Under the pieces are notes generated by a model. That model worked only from the letters and a program-made list of their open reading frames with translations, was not told where the DNA came from and searched no databases. Shown here piece after piece: positions 54,525 to 61,834 of a stretch of 64,000 nt of DNA. Position 1 is the first letter of the stretch. Each line of letters opens with the position of its first letter. The stretch covers positions 1 through 64,000 of the forward strand of contig NZ_JACCAS010000001.1 in the NCBI RefSeq assembly GCF_013409255.1. The letters are read 5' to 3'. This DNA is from Paraburkholderia bryophila (GTDB taxonomy: Bacteria > Pseudomonadota > Gammaproteobacteria > Burkholderiales > Burkholderiaceae). Position numbers and translations under genes: made by a program.

Positions 54525-55109
54525 TCAGGCCAGGAAGGCCAGCCACACGTGCAGGATGCTCGCATGCAGAGATGACGATATGCCGAACGCGGCGACGAGA
54601 CCGGTCATCCACAGCGCGAGCGCGCCGGGGTGCGAGCCTGGCGTGGCGATGGCGAGCGGCGCGACGAGGTCGTCGATGGCATGCGTGCCCCACAGTAGAA
54701 GCAGCACGAGCACGCAGCTCAACGCCATGCTGCGTTGAAAATAATAGAGCGCCGCCGCGCGATGACTGCGGAATGGCGCGCGGTAGTGCTGCTGATTGGT
54801 CAGCACGATGGTGATCCCGCCGGCCAGCGGCACGATCGCCATCAGCCCATTCCAGAAGAACGGCTGGTCGCTGTGCGGATTGATTATCTGCAGCGCGCCG
54901 ATCGCCCAGAAGGGCGGCGCGAGCAGCGTCAGCGAAACCCACGACAGCGTTTGCCACGCGAGCCACGGCATACGCCAGCGCAAGCGCCGCGAGCCTGTGG
55001 TGTCGCTCGCGGCTTGCGGATCGCCCGGCGGACTGCGCTCCGCCGTCTCGCCGCGCGTGCCGGTCAGCCTGGCGACGAGCCGTCGCAGAAGCATGGTGGT
55101 GATCAACAT
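54525..55109 (-). CDS. Small membrane protein upstream of gspK
   Basis: 194 residues. The ATG follows GAGGAG at ideal spacing; an in-frame extension to 55211 is not needed. A basic N-terminus is followed by four to five hydrophobic helices (WQTLSWVSLTLLAPPFWAIG, LMAIVPLAGGITIVLTN, MALSCVLVLLLLW and a last one near the C-terminus). I do not recognise the family. It is 44 bp upstream of gspK on the same strand, so it may be a membrane component needed for this secretion system, perhaps standing in for GspL/M/N-type parts; this is speculative. Confidence 0.6.
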   Translation of the reverse strand: MLITTMLLRRLVARLTGTRGETAERSPPGDPQAASDTTGSRRLRWRMPWLAWQTLSWVSLTLLAPPFWAIGALQIINPHSDQPFFWNGLMAIVPLAGGITIVLTNQQHYRAPFRSHRAAALYYFQRSMALSCVLVLLLLWGTHAIDDLVAPLAIATPGSHPGALALWMTGLVAAFGISSSLHASILHVWLAFLA

Positions 55110-55302
55110 GGATCTCCTCGCTGATGTCGTCCCTGTATTTGATAGGACGTTGCGACGCGGTCTATCCCGCACGTTGCGTTGTGTTTCTCGGGGCGTCGAG
55201 GATTCCTTCACACGAATGTTCTGCAGATGTCACAAAAAATTACGCATCCGCGAGGGACGATGGGCCGTGTTCAAACATTAATATGCACGCCGCATTTTTC
55301 TG

Positions 55303-55377
55303 CTGAACACCGGTTGAACTCCGCTTGAACACACTTGCAAGAAAAATAGTTTGCGGGATTGGCCGGCCGTTTCCGTC
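55303..55377 (+). promoter_or_regulatory. 11-bp phased TGAAC array plus TGCGGG-N16-CGTC promoter-like motif, site C
   Basis: CTGAAC, TTGAAC and TTGAAC begin at 55303, 55314 and 55325 (11-bp steps) and a degenerate TTGCAA at 55335. Immediately downstream are TGCGGG (55352-55357), 16 bp, and CGTC (55374-55377). This is the layout of an activator array next to an ECF-type promoter. It lies 144 bp ahead of the TIGR03032-like gene. The rest of the 410-bp gap (55110-55520) has no gene. Confidence 0.5.
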
Positions 55378-55520
55378 TAGGAGTAAGGAACGCTCGAATG
55401 GATCTGGACGCCGGTGTCGACAGGTCACATGAAGCGATAAATCCGTACGAGGCGCGATGCTTGCGCGCATATCGCGACGGGTCTTTATAAAAAGCAGCGC
55501 GAGAGCTTGGGATAAATAAC

Positions 55521-56684
55521 GTGGAACGCCTCGGGGAACATCAGTCGGAAGGTGAGCCGGATCCGGCGAGCGATCAATCGCCGCCCGTCGTGGCGACGGA
55601 CGCCGACTCGCCTTTCATCAATTTGCGCGACACGGGGCGCTTTCTCGATGTGCTCGCGTCGCTGCAGTGTTCTCTCGCGATCAGCCGCCGGCCGTCGGGC
55701 GTGGCGTTGCTCGGCGTTGAAAACGGCACGCCTACGCTGTCCGCCTGTCTGCTGCCGCGCTCGATGGGCATGACGGTGAGTGGCAACCGCCTCGCCGTGG
55801 CGACGATGCACGAGTTGATGGTGTTCGCCAATCTGCCGTCACTCGCGGCGCTTTATCCGGCTCGTCCCAATTACTACGACGCGATCTTCGTGCCGCGCAT
55901 GACGTACTACACGGGCGATCTCGATCTGCACGACATGGTGTTCGACAAGCAGATCGTGCTCGCGGTCAATACGCGCTACTCGTGCATTAGCGTGATCGAC
56001 GGTTATTTCAATTTCACGCCGATCTGGCAGCCGCCTTTCGTCAAGGAGTTCGGCCCGGACGATCGCTGCCATCTGAACGGTATGGCCTATCACGACGGCA
56101 AGGTGCGCTATGCGACAGCGCTCGGCCAGACCAGCACGCCGTTCGGTTGGCGCGCAGGTATGGCGAGCGACGGCATCGTCATGGAAGTGCCGTCGGGGCG
56201 GATCGTCGCGTCGGGACTGTCCATGCCGCACTCGCCGCGGTTGATCGACGGTCGCCTTTATGTACTCGAAGGCGGCCGGGGGCAAGTGCTTGAAATCGAT
56301 GTGCACAGCGGCGCGCGACGCGTCGTGGCGACCTTGCCCGGCTTCGTGCACGGTCTGGCCGAATACCGCGGCGTGATGTTCGTGGGTCTGTCGAAACTGC
56401 GCGATAAGCGCGGGCCGCAGGGCTTGCCGATCGAGAGCGGCGCGGATGCACTGGTGGCCGGCGTGGCGGCACTCGATAGCCGCAGCGGCGAAGTATTGGG
56501 GATCATGGAGTTCTTCAACGGCGTGGACGAGGTTTTCGATGTCCAGGTGCTGCCCAATATTCTGCGCGCCGAAATTCTGAGTCCGCGGGAGTGGGCGGAA
56601 ACGCCGTCCATCGCGACGATGAAGGGCGGCTTCTGGCAGACGCGGCCGCGCGAGGAAGACGAATCGCAGGCCGGTGAAGGCTAA
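55521..56684 (+). CDS. TIGR03032/DUF4915-like beta-propeller protein
   Basis: 387 residues, GTG start, no signal peptide. Recognised family segments: RSMGMTVSGNRLAVATMHEL, YYDAIFVPRMTYYTGDLDLH, VNTRYSCISVIDGYFNFTPI, DDRCHLNGMAYHDGKVRYAT, GLSMPHSPRLIDGRLYVLE, LPGFVHGLAEYRGVMFVGLS. These fit the TIGR03032 family, whose repeats suggest a propeller fold; function is unknown. Relatives often sit near TPR or glycan-modifying genes (recollection). It is preceded by promoter-like site C and followed by site B, then the TpsB gene, so it may act with the TPR-glycosyltransferase-like proteins on the exoprotein. The first 30 residues are polar and may not be conserved. Confidence 0.72.
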   Translation: MERLGEHQSEGEPDPASDQSPPVVATDADSPFINLRDTGRFLDVLASLQCSLAISRRPSGVALLGVENGTPTLSACLLPRSMGMTVSGNRLAVATMHELMVFANLPSLAALYPARPNYYDAIFVPRMTYYTGDLDLHDMVFDKQIVLAVNTRYSCISVIDGYFNFTPIWQPPFVKEFGPDDRCHLNGMAYHDGKVRYATALGQTSTPFGWRAGMASDGIVMEVPSGRIVASGLSMPHSPRLIDGRLYVLEGGRGQVLEIDVHSGARRVVATLPGFVHGLAEYRGVMFVGLSKLRDKRGPQGLPIESGADALVAGVAALDSRSGEVLGIMEFFNGVDEVFDVQVLPNILRAEILSPREWAETPSIATMKGGFWQTRPREEDESQAGEG

Positions 56685-56709
56685 ATCGCAAAAATTTTCA
56701 AATATGCGC

Positions 56710-56735
56710 TGCGGGTTAGGCGGGCTCGTTTCGTC
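56710..56735 (+). promoter_or_regulatory. TGCGGG-N16-CGTC promoter-like motif, site B
   Basis: TGCGGG (56710-56715), 16 bp, CGTC (56732-56735), with an AT-rich stretch upstream, about 220 bp ahead of the TpsB gene. A degenerate second copy of the element (TGTCGGTTAGCGCG) starts at 56769. Nearer the gene, CATTTC-T-GAAATG (56870-56882) is a further small dyad. No gene lies in 56685-56937. Confidence 0.5.
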
Positions 56736-56958
56736 TTGATGATAGGGACGCGCGATAAAGACCGGCTTTGTCGGTTAGCGCGCTGAGGTTTGATTTGCGG
56801 CAGTTAAGAGACATCGCGACGGAGACCAGCAGTACAAGCCATACGATTAGGATGGCCAACTAAAAGTAACATTTCTGAAATGAAACTGTGCTAGCGGACC
56901 CGATGAAGCAGGGCCCGCCGATGCGGCAACGATCCGAATGAAAAAAGGGGAATGGCGC

Positions 56959-58674
56959 ATGCCGCCAAGAGTTGACGGGATTGGGATATCACCCGAGGGT
57001 TCGAGCGGGGAGTCCAACGGGGAATGGGCTCAACGCAGACGCGCCACGCGGCGGCGCTGCGTGTCTGGTGCGATGGGCGCGATGAGCGTGGCATTCGTCG
57101 GTGGCCTGGGGCTAGCGGGCGGCGTGCATGCGCAGAACGCGACGGCGGCAACGTCGGCGTCGGCATCGGCCGCGCCGCAAACATTCGATCTGAACGAATT
57201 TATCGTGCGTGGCAATACGACCTTGCCGAGCCTTGAAATCGAAAAAGCGGTCTATCCGTTCGAAGGACCCGGCAAGACCCTGGCGGACGTCAATGCGGCG
57301 CGCGATGCGTTGCAGAAGATCTATCAGGATCGCGGCTATCAATCGGTGGTCGTCGAGTTGCCGCAGCAGCAGGTCAAGAACGGCGTGATCGTGTTGCAGG
57401 TCGTGGAAGCGAAAGTGGGTCGGCTGCGCGTGGAAGGCGCGCAGTACACCTCGCCGCAGAATATTCGCGACGCGGTGCCGGCGCTCGCGGAAGGCAGCGT
57501 GCCCGACTTCGGCGTCGCGCAGCAGCAGCTCACCGATCTGAACCGCTCGGCAGACCGCCAGGTGATTCCGGTGCTGAAACCCGGCGCCATGCCGCAAACC
57601 GTGGACGTCGATCTGAAAGTGGACGATCACAGCCCGCTGCACGGCACGCTCGACCTGAACAACGACAACAGCCCGGGCACCTCGCTGTTGCGCACCAGCG
57701 CCACGCTGAGCTATTCGAATCTATGGCAACTGGGCCACGTGGTCTCGGGCACCTACGTGATCGCGCCGCAGCATCCGGACGACGCGCGCGTGTACTCGTT
57801 CTCGTATCTGGCGCCGCTGAAGGATTCGCACTGGAGCCTGCTGGCCACGGTGGTTCATTCCGACAGCAACGTGGCGTCGATCGGCGGCACCAACGTGCTC
57901 GGCAAGGGAACGACCTACGGCTTCACGGCGATCTATGCGTTGCCGGCGTCGGACACTTACGCGCAGTCGGTGAGTATCGAGATCGATCGCAAGCATTACG
58001 ACGAGAACGTCAGCCTGGGCGGACAGATGTCCATGTCGCCGCTGACCTACGTGCCGGTCACGCTGTCGTACACCGGCCAGCTCAGCCTGAAGAACTCGCA
58101 GACGGCGTTTTCCGCGTCGCTGACCACGAATATCCGCGGTATCGGCAGCGACGCCGGTGCGTGGGACAACAAGCGCTACAACGCAACGCCCGACTTTCTC
58201 TACGCCAAATTCGACGTCAATCACACGCAGCATTTTGCCAACGACATGCAGGCCAACGCGCACGTGACCGCGCAACTGGCGAACTCGCCGCTGGTGTCGA
58301 GCGAGCAGTTCGCGGCCGGCGGCATGAACAGCGTGCGCGGCTACATGCAGGCGGAAGACACGGCGGACAGCGGCGTGATCGGCTCACTCGAATTGCGCAG
58401 CCCTTCGCTGACGAAATACCTCGGCGGCGCGGCCGGCAGTCGCATCAACGAATGGCGTTTTCATGCGTTCGTCGACGCGGCGCACCTGTGGCTGCTCAGT
58501 CCGCTGCCGGAACAGACCGCGAGCTTCAACCTGCTCAGCGTCGGCGTGGGGACACGGGTGCAACTGTTCAAGTACGCGAGCGCGGATTTCGAAGCGGGCT
58601 GGCCGCTGAAAGCCGGCATCTACACGAAGCAGTACAGCCCGCGCTTTGATTTCTATGTGCGCCTCGGTTTCTGA
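56959..58674 (+). CDS. pdtB: TpsB outer-membrane transporter of the giant exoprotein (PdtB-like)
   Basis: 571 residues from the ATG that follows AAGGGG; another in-frame ATG at 56938 lacks a ribosome site. Long basic leader and signal peptide (SVAFVGGLGLAGGVHAQ). POTRA_2 domain about 75-150 (FIVRGNTTLPSLEIEKAVYP, then QDRGYQSVVVELPQQQVKNG), a second POTRA about 150-225, then a 16-strand-type barrel with the L6 motif SVRGY. It ends in Phe (FDFYVRLGF), the usual barrel terminus. It exports the TpsA-type exoprotein through the outer membrane. Unusually it is 12 kb from its substrate gene and heads the exbB-exbD-tonB run. Confidence 0.9.
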   Translation: MPPRVDGIGISPEGSSGESNGEWAQRRRATRRRCVSGAMGAMSVAFVGGLGLAGGVHAQNATAATSASASAAPQTFDLNEFIVRGNTTLPSLEIEKAVYPFEGPGKTLADVNAARDALQKIYQDRGYQSVVVELPQQQVKNGVIVLQVVEAKVGRLRVEGAQYTSPQNIRDAVPALAEGSVPDFGVAQQQLTDLNRSADRQVIPVLKPGAMPQTVDVDLKVDDHSPLHGTLDLNNDNSPGTSLLRTSATLSYSNLWQLGHVVSGTYVIAPQHPDDARVYSFSYLAPLKDSHWSLLATVVHSDSNVASIGGTNVLGKGTTYGFTAIYALPASDTYAQSVSIEIDRKHYDENVSLGGQMSMSPLTYVPVTLSYTGQLSLKNSQTAFSASLTTNIRGIGSDAGAWDNKRYNATPDFLYAKFDVNHTQHFANDMQANAHVTAQLANSPLVSSEQFAAGGMNSVRGYMQAEDTADSGVIGSLELRSPSLTKYLGGAAGSRINEWRFHAFVDAAHLWLLSPLPEQTASFNLLSVGVGTRVQLFKYASADFEAGWPLKAGIYTKQYSPRFDFYVRLGF

Positions 58675-58734
58675 AGGATCTTTTCTGTTCGTGCCTTGCC
58701 GCGTTGCCGGTACGGTTCATTTGGGGAGTGGATT

Positions 58735-60531
58735 GTGAAGCGAGCCTTGTTTCTCCTGTTACTGACGCTGCTGGGCGTGATGCCCGGCGTCGCCAACGCG
58801 TGGTGGCAAAACGACTGGTCGTACCGCAAGGCGATCACGATCGACGCCGGTCCGAAAGGGGCCAACCTGGCGGAGTCGGTCGGTCGCGTGCCGTTGCTGA
58901 TCCGGCTGCACTCGGGCAATTTCCAGTTCGACGGACTGGCCGATAACGGTGCCGACATCCGCTTCGTCGCGGCCGACGACAAGACGCCGTTGAACTTCGA
59001 AATCGAACAGTACGACGCAGTGCTCGGTGTCGCGCTCATCTGGGTCGATATTACGAAGATGCCGGCCGGTTCAGCCGAATCGATCTGGATGTACTACGGC
59101 AACAAGAAGGCGCCCGACGGCAGCAAGCCGTCGCAGACTTTCGATCCGGATTACACGCTGGTGTATCACTTCGACAGCCCGTCCGGCTCGCCGTCGAAAG
59201 ACGCGACCGCATACGCAAACAATGCGCAGAACGCACCGCTGCGTACAGTTGAAGACGGGATCGTCGGCAAGGGCGCGCAGTTCGACGGCAGCACCGCGTT
59301 GAACCTGCCGGCCACGCCGTCGCTGAATGTGAGCGCGGGCGGCAGCTTCACGTTCAGCGTGTGGGTCAAGCCCTCGGCGCTGGCGGCCAACACGCTGCTG
59401 TATAGCCGCCGCGACGGCGCGAACGCCTTGCTGATCGGCCTCGACAACGGCGTGCCGTTTGCCGAGATCGACGGCGCCGCCGCGCCGGTTCGCACGCCCG
59501 CCGCGACGGCGTTGACGGCCAATCAGTGGGCCCATCTCGCCGTCACCGCCGACGGCAAGAACCTCACCGTGTACGTGAACGGCAAGCAGGCCGCGCAGAT
59601 CGCCGCGGCATTGCCCGCGCTGACCAGCGCGGCCGCAGTGGCCGGCGACGTGACGGGCGCGCCCGCCGGCTTCAGCGGCTTCAAGGGTTCGCTCGACGAA
59701 TTGCGCCTGTCGAAGATCGCCCGCTCGCCGGATCTGATCGCGCTCGACGCGCTGGCGCAAGGCTCGGAATCGAAGCTGATCAACTACGGCGCGGATGAAA
59801 AGCAGTCGGGCTTCGGCTTCGGCTACTTCGGCGTGATCGTCCAGTCGGTGACGGTCGATGCGTGGGTGGTGATCGGCATTCTGCTGGCCATGGCGGTCGT
59901 CTCGTGGGTGGTGATGTGGAACAAGGGGCGCTACGTCGGCCTCGTCGATCGTGCCAACAACTACTTCGTCGAACGCTTTCGCGAAGTGGCGGGCCGTCAC
60001 CTGGTCGGCCTCGCGCACGTGAAGGAAACCAGCGAGGAGGGCCAACGTCTGCGCCAGTCGTCGCTGTACCGCTTGTACCGCGCGGGCGTCGCCGAAATTC
60101 ATAGCCGCGTCGACGACAACGGCCGCACGGTGATCACCAGCGAGTCGATCGAAGCGATCCGCGCGTCGATGGACGCCACGCTCGTGCGCGAAAACCAGCG
60201 CCTGTCGAAGTCGATGGTGCTGCTGACCATCGCCATTTCGGGCGGTCCGTTTCTCGGTCTGCTCGGCACGGTGGTCGGCGTGATGATCACCTTCGCCGCG
60301 ATCGCGGCCGCCGGCGACGTCAACGTCAACGCGATCGCGCCGGGTATCGCCGCCGCGCTGCTGGCCACCGTCACGGGTCTGTTCGTCGCGATTCCGGCGC
60401 TGTTTGGCTACAACTACCTGCTGATCCGCAACAAGAACGTGACCGCGAACATGCAGGTGTTCGTCGACGAATTCGTCACGCGGCTGGCCGAAGCGCATCG
60501 CAGTCCGGACCACGCGCTGCTGGCCGACTGA
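58735..60531 (+). CDS. exbB: ExbB-type proton channel fused to periplasmic DUF2341 and LamG-like domains
   Basis: 598 residues, GTG start behind GGGGAG. Signal peptide 1-22 (LLLLTLLGVMPGVANA). DUF2341-like domain about 23-125 (WWQNDWSYRKAITIDAG, ESIWMYYGNKKAPDG). LamG/concanavalin-like domain about 135-340 (GGSFTFSVWVKPSALAANTL, WAHLAVTADGKNLTVYVNGK, GSLDELRLSKIARSPDLI). Then a membrane helix at about 375-397 and the MotA/TolQ/ExbB region about 480-575 (ISGGPFLGLLGTVVGVMITF, GIAAALLATVTGLFVAIPAL). ExbB normally is about 240 residues without periplasmic lectin-like domains. It would use proton flow with ExbD and TonB, both encoded immediately downstream, possibly gated by a ligand in the cell envelope. 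Confidence 0.88.
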   Translation: MKRALFLLLLTLLGVMPGVANAWWQNDWSYRKAITIDAGPKGANLAESVGRVPLLIRLHSGNFQFDGLADNGADIRFVAADDKTPLNFEIEQYDAVLGVALIWVDITKMPAGSAESIWMYYGNKKAPDGSKPSQTFDPDYTLVYHFDSPSGSPSKDATAYANNAQNAPLRTVEDGIVGKGAQFDGSTALNLPATPSLNVSAGGSFTFSVWVKPSALAANTLLYSRRDGANALLIGLDNGVPFAEIDGAAAPVRTPAATALTANQWAHLAVTADGKNLTVYVNGKQAAQIAAALPALTSAAAVAGDVTGAPAGFSGFKGSLDELRLSKIARSPDLIALDALAQGSESKLINYGADEKQSGFGFGYFGVIVQSVTVDAWVVIGILLAMAVVSWVVMWNKGRYVGLVDRANNYFVERFREVAGRHLVGLAHVKETSEEGQRLRQSSLYRLYRAGVAEIHSRVDDNGRTVITSESIEAIRASMDATLVRENQRLSKSMVLLTIAISGGPFLGLLGTVVGVMITFAAIAAAGDVNVNAIAPGIAAALLATVTGLFVAIPALFGYNYLLIRNKNVTANMQVFVDEFVTRLAEAHRSPDHALLAD

Positions 60532-60550
60532 ACGCACACGGGAGATCACC

Positions 60551-60961
60551 ATGCAGGTTCAGGACGACGACAAGCCGTACGACGACATCAACATCACGCC
60601 GATGCTCGATCTGGCGTACGTGCTGTTGATCATCTTCATCATCATGACGACCGCTTCGGTGCAGGGCATCAAGGTGGATCTGCCCAAGGCGAGTTCGTCG
60701 GCGAGTCTCGCCAAGCCGAAGACCAAGGCGATCACCGTGTCCGATTCGGGACAGATTTTTCTGGATGCGTACCCCGTGTCGATGGACGAACTGGAGAGCC
60801 GGCTGCGCACCGAGAAGGCGAGCAATCCGGATGTGCCGATCGTCCTCAAAGGCGATTCGGCCGTGGCGTATCAGCGGGTCATGGATGTACTCGATCTGCT
60901 CCGGCGCCTCGATCTGTCGCAGGTCGGTCTGGTGACCGGCAAAGCGAAGCAGGGCGGCTAG
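60551..60961 (+). CDS. exbD: ExbD/TolR-family biopolymer transport protein
   Basis: 136 residues. A short cytoplasmic N-terminus (DDKPYDDINITPMLDLAYVL) leads into the single membrane helix (about 20-40) with the proton-carrying Asp in TPMLDLAYVLLIIFIIM. The periplasmic domain follows (AITVSDSGQIFLDAYPVSMD, VPIVLKGDSAVAYQRVMDVL). It forms the stator complex with ExbB, whose gene ends 19 bp upstream, and passes energy to TonB, whose gene begins 9 bp downstream. Confidence 0.94.
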   Translation: MQVQDDDKPYDDINITPMLDLAYVLLIIFIIMTTASVQGIKVDLPKASSSASLAKPKTKAITVSDSGQIFLDAYPVSMDELESRLRTEKASNPDVPIVLKGDSAVAYQRVMDVLDLLRRLDLSQVGLVTGKAKQGG

Positions 60962-60970
60962 GGCGACGCG

Positions 60971-61669
60971 ATGGAAATGACCTATAACGGCGGCCCTTCC
61001 GGCAAGGGTCCGGGCCGCTTTATCAAGCCGGTCTCGATCGTGCTGGCGCTGGTGGCGCTCGGTGCGCTGATCTGGCATTTCGCCGGCGATACGACGGGCG
61101 TGAAACGCATCAGCGCGCCGCAGGTGACGACGGTCATTCCGTTGCCGCCGCCTCCACCGCCGCCGCAGAAACCGCCGCCGGAGAAAGTGAAGGAAGAGCT
61201 CAAGACGCCGGTGGATAAGCCGACGGTCGCGCCTAAACCGTCGGAAGCGCCCAAGCCGTCGGACAACCAGCCCAAGCAGATGACCATGAACGCGCCGGCT
61301 CAGGCGGGCACCGACAGTTTCAACATCGGTGCGGGCGACGGCTCGGGGAACGTGGGCAGCGGCGGCAACGTGGGGCGCTTCGGTAACGCGAGCTACGCGC
61401 AGTACATGGTCTACACGCTGCAGCGCGCGGTCGAGCAGGACAAGGGCGTGCAGGAGGTCGGCGGCGTGCGCTTCACCGGCAGCCTGAATCTGTGGATGGA
61501 GCCGTCGGGACGCATCACGAAGGTGACGATCGCGCAGACCACCGGCGATCCGAAGATCGACGCCGCCGTCGTCGCGGCGGTCGAGGCGCTCGGCAAGGTC
61601 GACGAGCCACCGCCGCCCGCCACGGCGTATCCGGTGCTGGTGAAGCTGCAGGGGCGCAAGCCGGGATAA
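60971..61669 (+). CDS. tonB: TonB-family energy transducer
   Basis: 232 residues. One membrane helix at about 20-38 (FIKPVSIVLALVALGALIWH), a proline-rich linker (IPLPPPPPPPQKPPPEKVKE, then the PKPSEAPKPSD part), and a Gly-rich stretch. The C-terminal domain is at about 140-230 (MVYTLQRAVEQDKGVQEVGG, FTGSLNLWMEPSGRITKVTI, VVAAVEALGKVDEPPPPA). It contacts TonB-dependent or STN-bearing proteins at the outer membrane. No TonB-dependent receptor is encoded nearby, so its partner may be the STN protein at 48.2 kb or the porin-like gene downstream. Last gene of the tight exbB-exbD-tonB set. Confidence 0.9.
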   Translation: MEMTYNGGPSGKGPGRFIKPVSIVLALVALGALIWHFAGDTTGVKRISAPQVTTVIPLPPPPPPPQKPPPEKVKEELKTPVDKPTVAPKPSEAPKPSDNQPKQMTMNAPAQAGTDSFNIGAGDGSGNVGSGGNVGRFGNASYAQYMVYTLQRAVEQDKGVQEVGGVRFTGSLNLWMEPSGRITKVTIAQTTGDPKIDAAVVAAVEALGKVDEPPPPATAYPVLVKLQGRKPG

Positions 61670-61834
61670 CGGGCGCGTGGCAGGGCTGCAAGCGGTCTAC
61701 AAGCGGCACGGGCAAACGCAAAGACAAAGATCACACACACGCACGCAACCACGCGGCGGCAGACAAGCAAACACGTGGCAGGTCCGCACACGGACGATGC
61801 CGGCAAAAGAACAGCGGTTACGCGGAGAGCATTG

